A DNA stretch of 64,000 nucleotides from Lysinibacillus sphaericus OT4b.31 (GCF_000392615.1 NZ_KB933398.1:102083-166082); one strand, 5' to 3'; positions 17,730 to 26,720 are shown, counted from the first letter of the stretch. Translations and numbers: made by a program. Notes: generated by a model from the sequence alone, not told the origin.

Positions 17730-17771
17730 GGGTATTTCTATGCAAATTTTTTGCGTAGAATACCTTTTTTT
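17730..17771 (+). terminator. Riboswitch expression-platform terminator
   Basis: Stem GGTATTTCTATGCAA / TTGCGTAGAATACC with seven T, between aptamer and gene. B12 binding would favour termination. Confidence 0.8.
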
Positions 17772-17814
17772 ATTGCTTCACATCTATCATTTTTGACTAG
17801 GAGTTAATAAACAG

Positions 17815-18882
17815 ATGAAGAAACAGTACCTGTTCCCAAAGAATAAATTTATCTTACTTTCTATCCTGCTTCTCCTATTGCTATTCATTTCAATTACTTT
17901 CGCCATCATGATTGGTTCCGTTTCTATAACACCGTTGTATGTTTGGAAAGTTATCCTTTCAAAAATTCCACTTGTCCAAAATTGGATAGAGCAAGATTGG
18001 AGTCGCTCACAAGAAATTATTATTTGGCAAATTCGTGTGCCACGTGTTTTACTTGCCGCAATCGTTGGGGGAGGATTAGCTATTGCTGGTGCTGCCATCC
18101 AAGCACTCGTTCGTAATTCAATTGCGGATCCGTATATTTTAGGGGTTTCATCTGGTGCAACAGTTGGGGCTACGGCGGTCATAATTTTAGGCGCCTTTTC
18201 ATTTTTAGGCATATACGCACTTTCTATCGCTGCGTTTTTAGGCTCTTTACTAGCGATTGTATTAGTGTTTTTCTTATCACGTGTAGGTGGGCGAATTTCT
18301 ATCTTTCGCTTGTTACTAGCAGGAATGGCCGTATCATTTATTTTATCAGCCACTTCGAATTTTATATTAATGATGTCGAAGCAAGAGGGTGGCATGAAAG
18401 CAGTAATGTACTGGATGCTAGGGAGTCTAGCAGGTGCTAAATGGAATAATCTACTCATCCCAACAATTATTTTTGTCGTTGTCTTTGCCTTGCTTTGGCT
18501 CCATTATCGGAATTTGAATTTGCTTCTACTTGGAGAAGAGGCAGCAGTAACATTAGGTGTTAATCTACAACAATTCCGAATACAACTTGTTGTTCTTGTA
18601 TCTCTACTTACAGGCGTACTTGTTGCGGTAAGTGGCTCGATTGGGTTTGTTGGCTTGATTATTCCACATATTGTCCGGTTAATTATAGGTTCAAATTATA
18701 AATATGTTATCCCCATTAGTGCTTTATTAGGAGCGATTTTCTTAGTTTGGGCAGATGCGCTTGCACGAATACTAATTGCGCCAGAGGAAATGCCAATTGG
18801 TATTATTACTGCATTTTGTGGAGGGCCATTTTTCATTTGGTTACTGCGTCGTAACAATTATTCTTTCGGTGAAGGAGACTAA
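17815..18882 (+). CDS. btuC: Cobalamin ABC transporter permease, FecCD/BtuC family
   Basis: 355 aa, about ten membrane segments. Family landmarks: RVPRVLLAAIVGGGLAIAGAAIQALVRNSIADPYILGVSSGA near the N-terminus and SGSIGFVGLIIPHIVRLIIGS, the segment that touches the ATPase. The FecCD family also moves haem and siderophores; the cobalamin riboswitch upstream decides for B12. The ATPase gene follows after 5 bp. No substrate-binding protein (btuF) is in the window, which is unusual for the unit. Confidence 0.9.
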   Translation: MKKQYLFPKNKFILLSILLLLLLFISITFAIMIGSVSITPLYVWKVILSKIPLVQNWIEQDWSRSQEIIIWQIRVPRVLLAAIVGGGLAIAGAAIQALVRNSIADPYILGVSSGATVGATAVIILGAFSFLGIYALSIAAFLGSLLAIVLVFFLSRVGGRISIFRLLLAGMAVSFILSATSNFILMMSKQEGGMKAVMYWMLGSLAGAKWNNLLIPTIIFVVVFALLWLHYRNLNLLLLGEEAAVTLGVNLQQFRIQLVVLVSLLTGVLVAVSGSIGFVGLIIPHIVRLIIGSNYKYVIPISALLGAIFLVWADALARILIAPEEMPIGIITAFCGGPFFIWLLRRNNYSFGEGD

Positions 18883-18887
18883 AACAT

Positions 18888-19691
18888 ATGACATTAGAAG
18901 CGAAACAAGTATCATTCTCCATTCATGATCAGCGTATTTTACATGAGGTGAGCATTCAAATAAAAGAAAAGCAATTTGTCGGCTTAATTGGTCCCAATGG
19001 CAGTGGAAAATCAACACTTTTAAAAAATATGTATCGTCTATTAAAGCCAGAAAGTGGAACGGTTTTACTGAACGAGAAAGACATTTTGAAGCAAACGAGT
19101 AAAACTATTGCAAAAAATCTAGCTGTTGTTAGTCAGGAAACTCCTGTATTATTCGATTTTCAAGTACGAGATCTGGTTAGCATGGGAAGAACTCCTCATA
19201 AAAAATTGTTTGAACTTGACCATGAAGATGACTTTCAAATTGTCAAAGAAGCATTATCGCAAACGGGTATTGCCCATTTAGAAACCCGTAGCTTTAGCTC
19301 TCTTTCAGGAGGAGAAAAGAAACGAGTGATGGTTGCTCGTGCTCTCGCTCAACAAGCACAGGTGATTATTCTAGATGAACCAACGAATCATTTAGATATT
19401 CAGCACCAATTACAACTGATGGATTTAATTCAAACACTACATTTGACTGTAGTGGCAGCGCTCCACGATTTGAATATCGCTGCTATGTATTGCGATACTA
19501 TTTATGTGTTACAGCAGGGAAGAATCGTACACTATGGAACGCCAGCAGAAGTGCTCACACCAACTTTACTAAGAGAGGTATTTGGTGTATATGCAGATAT
19601 TCAAGTACACCCGTTGACAGGAAAACCGTACTTAACATATGTGTCTGAACAATTCACAAAAAAAGCTTTGAAAGAAAGTTCAATTATATAA
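18888..19691 (+). CDS. btuD: Cobalamin ABC transporter ATP-binding protein
   Basis: 267 aa. Walker A GPNGSGKST, Q-loop VSQETPV, signature LSGGEKKRVMVARALAQ, Walker B VIILDEPTNHLD, switch H in AALHDLNIAAMYC. Typical FecE/BtuD subtype. AAGGAGA precedes the ATG within the tail of btuC. It energises B12 import together with the permease; MetH, encoded 14 kb downstream, is a B12 consumer. Confidence 0.9.
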   Translation: MTLEAKQVSFSIHDQRILHEVSIQIKEKQFVGLIGPNGSGKSTLLKNMYRLLKPESGTVLLNEKDILKQTSKTIAKNLAVVSQETPVLFDFQVRDLVSMGRTPHKKLFELDHEDDFQIVKEALSQTGIAHLETRSFSSLSGGEKKRVMVARALAQQAQVIILDEPTNHLDIQHQLQLMDLIQTLHLTVVAALHDLNIAAMYCDTIYVLQQGRIVHYGTPAEVLTPTLLREVFGVYADIQVHPLTGKPYLTYVSEQFTKKALKESSII

Positions 19692-20053
19692 ATGTGAAAT
19701 TATATTGGCATGTACATAGGAACACACAATAGAAAGCTGGATGTATTAAGTCAAAAGATGAAAAATGGACATTTCCCAGTTTATTTGAGAAACGTCCATT
19801 TTTACTTATTATTTTAAATGAGGCGCGGTTATTTGTAGATAATACTTCATCAGCTTCAAAAATTTTGCCACAAATATTAGTGACACCGAAGTTTGTTCAA
19901 CGTGCCCTTTAGAATCAAATAAGCACACGCCACCAGCTTCTTTAGCAACCGCATCCTTGGTCCGTTTATACGGCGGTTTTGACTGACAATATGTTGAACT
20001 AAAGCTAAAGCCTGACTCAATTGATATATGAAAAATCAAAGTCATTATTTGCT
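19692..20053. other. Intergenic region with terminator and an unconvincing ORF
   Basis: A strong hairpin at 19761-19803 (AAAATGGAC...GTCCATTTTT) ends the cobalamin operon. A 78-codon minus-strand frame at 19809-20045 has no ribosome site and no family I recognise. It may be a fragment of a mobile element, since the composition resembles coding DNA. Confidence 0.5.
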
Positions 20054-20368
20054 TTATGCCACCGCTTTTAAACCAGCTACACCAATGATAATGGCAATGA
20101 TGCTAATGATTCGGGTGAAGTTTTTAGATTCTCCGAAGAAAATAATATTAACGACTACTGCACCAACCGTACCAATGCCAATCCACACAACATAGGCAAT
20201 ACTTAACTGTAAATAGTTAAAGGATGCATATAAAAGGGCGAATGACAGACCGAAGCCGCCAATATATAATAATAAATTACGTACAGTTTTTTTCTGACTA
20301 TAAAAACGTAAACCAATTACACCGATAATTTCTGCAATAGATGCTAGTAGTACGAGTAACCAACCCAT
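20054..20368 (-). CDS. Small multidrug resistance (SMR) transporter subunit
   Basis: 104 aa with four membrane segments; the SMR-defining glutamate is in SIAEIIGVIGLRFY and the GIGTVGAVVVNIIFFGES block is present. The start codon overlaps the stop of the upstream SMR gene (TAATG), typical of heterodimeric SMR pairs such as EbrAB or YkkCD. Exports toxic cations, guanidinium or cationic drugs by proton exchange. Controlled with its partner by the adjacent TetR gene. Second gene of the pair. Confidence 0.9.
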   Translation of the reverse strand: MGWLLVLLASIAEIIGVIGLRFYSQKKTVRNLLLYIGGFGLSFALLYASFNYLQLSIAYVVWIGIGTVGAVVVNIIFFGESKNFTRIISIIAIIIGVAGLKAVA

Positions 20369-20721
20369 TATACATTTGCCCCTTTCTCTGTATCTTTATC
20401 TTTTGGAGAGTTATCTGCCAGCTTAAGCCCTATAACACCAAGAACTAAAATAAACATAAAGATGCCTTTAATAGAGCTAAATTCACCGTCAAAAATAAAA
20501 ATATCCATCAGGGCCGTACCAATTGTTCCTGCACCAGCAAAAACCGCATAAACAGTTCCAGTAGGTAGGTTTTCACAAGCCTTCGATAGAAAATGAAAAT
20601 CAACGGCAATCAGGACTACAATAATAACCCAATGCCACCAAGCGCTTGCTACATTAAAGCCAAATATCCAAAACAATTCAAATAAACTCGTTAAACCAAC
20701 ATAAATCCAATCTTTTTGCAT
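20368..20721 (-). CDS. SMR transporter subunit, first of the pair
   Basis: 117 aa from the ATG at 20721, with GAAAGGA 8 nt upstream; the longer frame to 20817 would cross the operator. Four membrane segments, glutamate in LTSLFELFWIFGFNVA, and LPTGTVYAVFAGAGTIGTALMDIFIF. The charged C-terminal tail (SPKDKDTEKG) is absent from the partner, so the two subunits differ in the way known for opposite-topology SMR pairs. The TetR gene upstream runs in the same direction. Confidence 0.9.
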   Translation of the reverse strand: MQKDWIYVGLTSLFELFWIFGFNVASAWWHWVIIVVLIAVDFHFLSKACENLPTGTVYAVFAGAGTIGTALMDIFIFDGEFSSIKGIFMFILVLGVIGLKLADNSPKDKDTEKGANV

Positions 20722-20751
20722 AGATAAAATCCTTTCTATTAACAATTTATA

Positions 20752-20768
20752 TGACTGACAATCAGTCA
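20752..20768 (-). promoter_or_regulatory. TetR operator before the SMR genes
   Basis: Perfect inverted repeat TGACTGA-CAA-TCAGTCA, 31 bp upstream of the first SMR start. Near-identical to the site at 21440-21456. Confidence 0.75.
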
Positions 20769-20791
20769 ATTTAATATAAAAGAGAACGTCA

Positions 20792-21370
20792 CTAGTTGTG
20801 ACGTAGACCGAGTGCATGATGTAAAAAATCTAGAAGCTCTAGCTTTTGAAGTCTAATTGTTTCGTCCTCACTATCATCATACAAATAAATCTGTTCGGCT
20901 GCAGATTCTACTAAACCAATAATAAGTTTCGTGGAGCGTGTTGTATTTAGAGAATCGCGTATAATTCCCTGTTTTTGTGCAACCGATAAGAAATCGTTCA
21001 TCCATTCATAGTAGGGTGCATAGATATTTTCCCATTCTTTCATATGCTCCGTTTGTGTGATACCAGCATAAATAAGAGCAAAAACATCTCGATATTCTTC
21101 GGTTAAAGAAAAGACAATATCAATCACTTGTTCAAGTTGCTGTTCAAATGATTCCTGCCCATGGACACCTTGTTCAATTGCTGTAATAATTTTTTCGACC
21201 ATGACTTTAGCAATCGCAGGCATGACAGACAATCGTGATGGAAAGTAAAGATAAAATGTGCCTTGTGCAATCCCAGCAGCTTTTACGATATCGGATACTT
21301 TCGCTTTTTCTATCCCTTTTTCTCGAAATACTTCAATAGCAGCTTGAATAATTTTTTCTTCTTTTGACAT
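20792..21370 (-). CDS. TetR/AcrR-family repressor of the SMR pair
   Basis: 192 aa from the ATG at 21370, which has GAGGG upstream; the longer frame would start inside the operator. The N-terminal helix-turn-helix is MSKEEKIIQAAIEVFREKGIEKAKVSDIVKAAGIAQGTFYLYFPSR, followed by an all-helical ligand domain. Identical palindromes lie upstream of this gene and of the SMR genes, so it very likely represses both. The inducer is probably a substrate of the exporter. Confidence 0.9.
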   Translation of the reverse strand: MSKEEKIIQAAIEVFREKGIEKAKVSDIVKAAGIAQGTFYLYFPSRLSVMPAIAKVMVEKIITAIEQGVHGQESFEQQLEQVIDIVFSLTEEYRDVFALIYAGITQTEHMKEWENIYAPYYEWMNDFLSVAQKQGIIRDSLNTTRSTKLIIGLVESAAEQIYLYDDSEDETIRLQKLELLDFLHHALGLRHN

Positions 21371-21439
21371 CTGAAATCCCTCGCTTTTGGAATGCTTATT
21401 TAGTATGTTACAGAATAGATGACATGAAGTCAAAGAAAA

Positions 21440-21456
21440 TGACTGATAATCAGTCA
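21440..21456 (-). promoter_or_regulatory. TetR operator before its own gene
   Basis: Perfect inverted repeat TGACTGA-TAA-TCAGTCA, 70 bp before the TetR start. It lies between the repressor and the divergent small gene, so it may also affect the latter. Confidence 0.75.
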
Positions 21457-21521
21457 TTTATTTTTTGTATATATAGGAGCTTTTCCGGGAACTTTACTTT
21501 TGAAAGGAGAAGTGATGAAAA

Positions 21522-21692
21522 ATGGAAGACGTTAAGATTGCTCAATTAGATAAGCAACAGCTCGATAAAATAAATGAGCTAGAAAAGAAAATAGGTGTTA
21601 CATTAGTGGCGTATGATTGTGCGACAATGTCCTCGCAAGGTTCGGGTGCTTATCAGACCAATAATAGCACTCATAATAATCATCCATCATAA
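21522..21692 (+). CDS. Small conserved-looking hypothetical protein
   Basis: 56 aa: starts MEDVKIAQLDKQQLDKINEL and continues EKKIGVTLVAYD, with a Ser/Asn/His-rich tail. AAGGAGAAGTG is upstream (about 11 nt from the ATG), and a terminator follows 10 bp after the stop, both arguing for a real gene. The LEKxxGVTLVAY phrase is reminiscent of small proteins found near yqxK in Bacillales, such as YqkK, but I cannot confirm orthology. Soluble; function unknown. Confidence 0.65.
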   Translation: MEDVKIAQLDKQQLDKINELEKKIGVTLVAYDCATMSSQGSGAYQTNNSTHNNHPS

Positions 21693-21701
21693 GTGAAAAA
21701 T

Positions 21702-21726
21702 GCCTTGCAGCTATGTAAGGTTTTTT
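21702..21726 (+). terminator. Terminator after the small gene
   Basis: Stem CCTTGCA/TGTAAGG (one G-U) with six T. Confidence 0.75.
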
Positions 21727-21768
21727 CATTTTTTATTGGAAAGTAATGGCTTAAAGGAGAGATTTTCA

Positions 21769-22950
21769 TTGTTTAAAGAGTACTATGCAGATTTACATAT
21801 TCATATTGGTCGTACGGTAAGTGGGCGTGTTGTGAAAATTACGGGTAGTAAGACTTTAACATTAGCCCGAATTTTAGAGACAGCTAGTGCTAGAAAAGGG
21901 CTAGATATAATTGGAATCATTGATTGTCATTCACCCGAAGTAATAGAGGAAATGACCAAAATGATTGAACAGGGTGAGCTGGAAGAATTAGCTGAAGGGG
22001 GGCTTCGCTTTCAAGAAACAACACTTATCCCAGGCTCGGAAATTGAAATATTCGATAGTAGTTGTCAAGGTCCTATTCATGTGCTGGCCTATTTTCCAAC
22101 GCTTACGGTAATGAAGGAGTTTTCGGATTGGATGCTTAAACATATGAAAAATATCCATTTGAGTTCGCAACGTATTTATTGTGACGGTCGAACACTACAA
22201 GAAAAAGTGTGTGATATAGGGGGACTTTTTATTCCTGCGCATGTATTTACACCTTTTAAAAGCTTGTTTGGTAAAGGCGTACATCGCAGTTTAACGGAAG
22301 TATTTGATCCACAGTTAATTGATGCAATCGAACTTGGCTTAAGCTCAGATACAAATATGGTGAGTGCCATAAGGGAACTTCAACAATATCCTTTCGTGAC
22401 AAATTCCGATGCGCATTCATTAGGGAAAATAGCACGTGAATATCAAAAGCTACGATTAAAGCAGGCTAACTTTACAGAATTGAAAAACGCGCTTCATGAA
22501 TGGGAAGGTCGAGCGATTGTAGCCAATTACGGATTGAATCCCTTGCTTGGTAAATACCATCAAACGGTGTGTACAAAATGTGGGGAACAGTTAAAAGCTG
22601 AGGCAACGAGCTGTACAGTTTGCGGGAGTATGCAAATTATAAAAGGTGTTGCAACACGTATTAAGGAACTATCAGAGCCGATTGTAAATGTGCGCGAGAG
22701 ACCACCTTATATACATCAAATACCTCTTGAATTTATTCCAGGTTTAGGACCGAAAATGATGGAACGGTTAATCGAGGCTTTTGGAACAGAGATGGCTATC
22801 TTGCATCGTGTGACAATAGAACAGCTTGAACAAATCGTGCCACATAAAATTGCTACAATGATTGATTTTGCCCGAATAGGCCAATTAAGTATTGCAGTTG
22901 GTGGCGGTGGTATTTATGGAAAGGTTCAGGTCGAGAAGAGAAACAAATAG
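21769..22950 (+). CDS. yqxK: YqxK-like PHP/endonuclease Q-family protein
   Basis: 393 aa from TTG at 21769 (AAAGGAGAG upstream); an earlier ATG lies inside the preceding terminator. The N-terminal PHP fold has metal motifs ADLHIHIG, GIIDCHSPE and a later TNSDAHSLG. A zinc ribbon follows (CTKCGEQ...CTVCGS, about residues 265-285). The C-terminal helix-hairpin-helix reads IPGLGPKMMERLIEAFG. This layout is that of YqxK and endonuclease Q, which cleaves DNA at deaminated bases in Thermococcales. A DNA-repair nuclease is plausible but untested in Firmicutes. Confidence 0.88.
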   Translation: MFKEYYADLHIHIGRTVSGRVVKITGSKTLTLARILETASARKGLDIIGIIDCHSPEVIEEMTKMIEQGELEELAEGGLRFQETTLIPGSEIEIFDSSCQGPIHVLAYFPTLTVMKEFSDWMLKHMKNIHLSSQRIYCDGRTLQEKVCDIGGLFIPAHVFTPFKSLFGKGVHRSLTEVFDPQLIDAIELGLSSDTNMVSAIRELQQYPFVTNSDAHSLGKIAREYQKLRLKQANFTELKNALHEWEGRAIVANYGLNPLLGKYHQTVCTKCGEQLKAEATSCTVCGSMQIIKGVATRIKELSEPIVNVRERPPYIHQIPLEFIPGLGPKMMERLIEAFGTEMAILHRVTIEQLEQIVPHKIATMIDFARIGQLSIAVGGGGIYGKVQVEKRNK

Positions 22951-23064
22951 CTCGGCACATAATTGAAAATAAAAATGCGTTGAAAAATCTTGCAATTATT
23001 TACCCTATTTTTATCCTTTATCTAGTAAACTAGTTACTATTAGATTGTTAGGAGGAGTAGGAAC

Positions 23065-24684
23065 ATGCAATTTTCAAAGAAGTTCCGTTTTTTAGCTGCT
23101 AGTGTACTAGCATTACAATTAACAATTCCAGTAGTTGCGAGTGCACAGGAAACGAGCGATACAATAGCACCGAGCTGGATTGAACAGGCAGATTACGTTG
23201 CCCTAGGAGATTCCTTGGCACATGGTATGAATGAAGTCGGTGCCATCGGGTTAGGGTATACAGATTTTGTAGCGCAAGTGTTGCAACAAGAGGGGTTTAT
23301 CACTTCTTATAATAAGGGATTTGCTTATTCAGGCTATACAACAAAAAACGTCTTGGCGGATTTACAAGGTGATGTAGAAAAACCAGTGACCGGCTTTGGC
23401 TACGCGAGCGAGCAGGCAAAACTTCGAGCATCAATTCAAGAAGCTGAACTAATAACCCTAACAGCTGGTGCTAATGATTTATTGCCAATTTTACAAGATT
23501 CACTTGCAACAGGTGTGAACGCAGCACAAATATTAAAAGCATCCCAAGAAGCAATGCAGAATATTGCAGCTATTTTAGAAGAGATTTATCGCCTCAATCC
23601 ACAAGCGCAAGTTTATGTCATGGGTTACTATAATTCTTTCCCCTACTTGAATGAGGATTTACAGACACAATTTAAAATGTTACTAGCAGTCATGAATACT
23701 TCAATTAAAACAACTGTACAGAAAGCGGGGGCAGTTTTCGTTCCTACTTTTGAAGTTGTAGCAAAAGATGTAGCGAACTATTTACCAAACCCAGAAAATA
23801 TTCATTTAAGTGAAGCGGGTTATTTAGCAGTAGCAAACGAAGCATTTCTACCAATCATTAAAGCAAATAAAATGTGGGATGCATCTAGTGCAATACAAGT
23901 AAACGTTAAAAATAGTACAGCTGTACAGGTGACTTGGCAGGAAGCAACTGATAATGTAGGGGTGACAAATTACAATATCTATGTGAATGGAAAACTGTCT
24001 TCTACACAAAGTGCTGATAAAACATCTATTACGCTTGAAAATTTAGCAGAGAATACTGCTTTGACTGTTGCTGTAAAAGCAGTTGATGCGGCAGGTAATG
24101 AAAGTATACAAAGTCCAGCCGTAACAGTTACAACGGATGGTACATTAAACTTTACAGATACAGAAAATCATTGGGCAAAAGATTTTATTCAAAAAGCAGC
24201 GCAGGCGGGTATTATGAAGGGCTATTCTGATGGTACGTTTAAACCAGAGCACAATGTAACACGCGTACAGGCTGCGGCAATGCTTGTTCGAAGCCTAGGC
24301 TTAACAACATCAGAAAAAGCACCTTTTACAGATATTTCGAGCTATGATGCTGAGACTCAAACAGAAATTGCAGCGGCGTATACACATGGCTTGATAAAGG
24401 GGAACAAGGGCAAGTTTAACCCGGGTCAACCTGTTACTCGTGCACAATTAGCGTTAATGATTAACCGTGCCTATGAACAAAAGTTACAGCAAACTTATGT
24501 GGCAAAGGGGGAATTACCTTTTACAGATATCGCCCCATATAATGATGAAACAAAACGTGCAATAGCTATGCTCTATAATGTTGGTATTGTTACAGGAAGT
24601 GATGGTAAGTTTTCACCAAGTACAGCAACCAAACGCAGTCATGCAGCTAAAATATTCGTAAATTTTAGTGAGCTGTTAAAATAG
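23065..24684 (+). CDS. Secreted GDSL/SGNH esterase with fibronectin III and S-layer homology domains
   Basis: 539 aa. Signal peptide to about ASAQ (residue 28). SGNH hydrolase: nucleophile S50 in ALGDSLAHG, block III TAGANDLL, and H247 in PENIHLSEAGY; the residue three before the histidine is Glu where Asp is usual. A fibronectin III domain spans about 272-352 (VTWQEATDNVGVTNYNIYVNG). Three SLH modules close the protein (FTDTENHWAKDFIQKAAQAG and two more). It is therefore a wall-anchored esterase or lipase of unknown substrate. AGGAGGAG is upstream. Confidence 0.92.
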   Translation: MQFSKKFRFLAASVLALQLTIPVVASAQETSDTIAPSWIEQADYVALGDSLAHGMNEVGAIGLGYTDFVAQVLQQEGFITSYNKGFAYSGYTTKNVLADLQGDVEKPVTGFGYASEQAKLRASIQEAELITLTAGANDLLPILQDSLATGVNAAQILKASQEAMQNIAAILEEIYRLNPQAQVYVMGYYNSFPYLNEDLQTQFKMLLAVMNTSIKTTVQKAGAVFVPTFEVVAKDVANYLPNPENIHLSEAGYLAVANEAFLPIIKANKMWDASSAIQVNVKNSTAVQVTWQEATDNVGVTNYNIYVNGKLSSTQSADKTSITLENLAENTALTVAVKAVDAAGNESIQSPAVTVTTDGTLNFTDTENHWAKDFIQKAAQAGIMKGYSDGTFKPEHNVTRVQAAAMLVRSLGLTTSEKAPFTDISSYDAETQTEIAAAYTHGLIKGNKGKFNPGQPVTRAQLALMINRAYEQKLQQTYVAKGELPFTDIAPYNDETKRAIAMLYNVGIVTGSDGKFSPSTATKRSHAAKIFVNFSELLK

Positions 24685-24703
24685 AAATTTAAATGCAAAT
24701 GAA

Positions 24704-24750
24704 AAAGCGGTTCAATAAATCTATTTTACAGATTTATTGAACCGCTATTA
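24704..24750. terminator. Bidirectional terminator between convergent genes
   Basis: Perfect 17-bp stem beginning AGCGGTTCAATAAATCT. The T-run is better on the minus strand, serving the DUF2653 gene. Confidence 0.85.
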
Positions 24751-24760
24751 ATTGATGTAA

Positions 24761-25048
24761 CTATGATAGTTTGGCGATAATACCTTCTTCATCGTCTAAC
24801 ACAAGCTCGATCCCCGTTGAGAATGGATCGCCATGTAGCACATCTTTAATCCATACACGTAATGCACCAATCATTGCAGCCGTATTTAAGATTTCTGTTT
24901 GCCCGGCGCTATCAACTTCGGCACCAAAGCCTGTTTCATCATCATACATAAGCTCAACCATTATTTCATCTGGTTGCATTTTTTTGTGATATGCTTGTGA
25001 TAAGCAGATGGCATTAATGATATCTTGCTCATTAATTATTTGTGCCAT
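24761..25048 (-). CDS. DUF2653 (YxcD-like) protein
   Basis: 95 aa acidic soluble protein. The N-terminus IINEQDIINAICLSQAYHKKMQPDEIMVELMYDDETGF and the ending IELVLDDEEGIIAKLS match the small YxcD family, whose function is unknown. It overlaps the 3' end of the upstream membrane protein gene by 13 bp, indicating co-translation. Confidence 0.8.
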   Translation of the reverse strand: MAQIINEQDIINAICLSQAYHKKMQPDEIMVELMYDDETGFGAEVDSAGQTEILNTAAMIGALRVWIKDVLHGDPFSTGIELVLDDEEGIIAKLS

Positions 25049-25509
25049 TGAGTAGCTTCCTGTTCTTTTCGTTTTTTATCTTTGAATATATTGAAGATTT
25101 TTATAACTAGCATCACGATAACTGCGATCGCTGCAAAGTTAATTAATAAACCTAGAATATTACCAAGTATACCCATGCCGCCAAATAGACTACCAAATAG
25201 CAAGCCAGCTAAACCACCTAGCATTAAACCCTTCATGAGACCACCGGAGAAGAAGCCGCCCTTTTTAGCAGTTGTTGAATCTTTTTTATTAGTAGAAGTC
25301 GTATTTTTATTTGTTGTTGCATTATTTTTGTCTTTTGATGTATCCTGAGATTTTTGAATATTTGAGCTGTTGTTATTGTTTGAGAAGCCCTTTTTACCTG
25401 ATTTGTACGATTTTGCTTCTGCAGTTGGTGTGTCTGAAACTAAAAGTGTCGCACCAACAGACGCAAACATGAGTGTCGCTGCAAAAATAGCAGCAAGAAT
25501 TTTTTTCAT
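25036..25509 (-). CDS. Secreted/membrane protein with Gly-rich Tim44-like segment
   Basis: 157 aa. Signal peptide (ILAAIFAATLMFASVGATLL, AEA cleavage), a linker of Asn, Ser, Thr and Lys, a Gly-rich hydrophobic stretch (GGLMKGLMLGGLAGLLFG) and a C-terminal membrane segment (about 116-140). Similar Gly-rich/membrane layouts occur at the start of bacterial Tim44-like proteins, but the Tim44 domain itself is missing. Shares an operon with the DUF2653 gene. Function unknown. Confidence 0.75.
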   Translation of the reverse strand: MKKILAAIFAATLMFASVGATLLVSDTPTAEAKSYKSGKKGFSNNNNSSNIQKSQDTSKDKNNATTNKNTTSTNKKDSTTAKKGGFFSGGLMKGLMLGGLAGLLFGSLFGGMGILGNILGLLINFAAIAVIVMLVIKIFNIFKDKKRKEQEATQWHK

Positions 25510-25695
25510 TACTTACATTCCTCCAACATAATCTTTTATTTTGTCATAAACTAGTATTACTAATAATTTTACATGAATTAACGCGAAAAATAAAATAATC
25601 GCTTCAATTAATTTAGGAATAATGCAATATATGAACAAGTCGTGTCATGATAAAAGAAGGATAATACGATAACACTACTGAATGGGGTGAACATA

Positions 25696-26712
25696 ATGAT
25701 TCAATCATTACTAGTATTTATAGCACTGTTTTTAACATTGTATTTGACTGACAAAAGGCGATTTCTCAATGCAGTTGTACTTGGCTTATTAGGGCTTTAT
25801 TTGTTAAGAGAAATAATCATATACTACCCTTTATTGATTCCCAATGAGCAAGGAATAGTGTCTGAGATGGGGATAATAATTCTACTGGGAAGTTTTCCTA
25901 GTATAATGTTTATATTGTCGATTGCCATGTTTTTTAATAGTAAAGTTTTACTTGAAAAGGAAGGACGTAAATTTCGTAATTTATTATTAGCTATTTTTGG
26001 TTTAAGCTTTTTTCTTATGATGATTTGGTATGTATTTATCATTTTTACGAATATCGAAAATGCTATTTGGCATATCCTTTTCTTTTATGCATTTTTAATT
26101 TTTGGCTATACCATGTTTTTATATACGAGCGTGCTGGCCTACGCAACCGTTTACCATTTCACACCTATATCCTATGAACCTGACTATATTATTGCACTGG
26201 GCTCAGGGCTAATTGGCGATAAAGTGCCACCTCTTTTAGCTAGTCGCTTAGATGAAGCGGTGAAGCAATATAAAAAATACGGTGAACGACCTGATATTAT
26301 CGTCTCAGGTGGGCAAGGTAATGACGAAAAAGTATCCGAGGCATTTGCTATGAAAAAATATATAGTTGATGTGCACCAATTACCAGCTCAAAAAGTACTA
26401 ATGGAAGATAAATCGACGAATACTGAACAGAACATGGCCTTCTCAAAAGCAATAATGGATGCACATGCACAGGGGCGAAAATATCGTTCTTTGTTTGTCA
26501 CAAATAATTTTCATGTATTCCGAGCAAGTATTTATGCAAAAAGGGCGAAGCTTGATGCAGAAGGTGTTGGTTCAAAAACAGCTTTTTATTATATACCTAA
26601 TGCTTTTACTCGCGAATTTATTGGTTTATTAGAAATGTATAAATGGGTTCACGTGACGGTCTTTTTATTCATTACATTATTTGTAGGATTAATACTGAGA
26701 GCATATGTGTAA
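25696..26712 (+). CDS. YdcF/SanA-like (DUF218) membrane protein
   Basis: 338 aa from the ATG at 25696; the GTG at 25687 overlaps the GGGGTG ribosome site. Four membrane segments in the first 150 residues, a DUF218 domain (IIALGSGLIGDKVPPLLASR, DIIVSGGQGNDEKVSEA, EDKSTNTEQNMAFSKAIM, FVTNNFHVFRASIYAKR), and a last membrane segment near the C-terminus. DUF218 proteins are linked with envelope integrity and possibly cyclitol or nucleotide binding; no firm reaction is known. Terminated at 26721-26759. Confidence 0.88.
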   Translation: MIQSLLVFIALFLTLYLTDKRRFLNAVVLGLLGLYLLREIIIYYPLLIPNEQGIVSEMGIIILLGSFPSIMFILSIAMFFNSKVLLEKEGRKFRNLLLAIFGLSFFLMMIWYVFIIFTNIENAIWHILFFYAFLIFGYTMFLYTSVLAYATVYHFTPISYEPDYIIALGSGLIGDKVPPLLASRLDEAVKQYKKYGERPDIIVSGGQGNDEKVSEAFAMKKYIVDVHQLPAQKVLMEDKSTNTEQNMAFSKAIMDAHAQGRKYRSLFVTNNFHVFRASIYAKRAKLDAEGVGSKTAFYYIPNAFTREFIGLLEMYKWVHVTVFLFITLFVGLILRAYV

Positions 26713-26720
26713 CCATTCTT

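Noticed and set aside
19809..20045. 78-codon minus-strand ORF
   Set aside because: No ribosome site, no recognised family, and it sits between a terminator and the SMR gene's 3' end. Possibly a mobile-element fragment, not listed as a gene.
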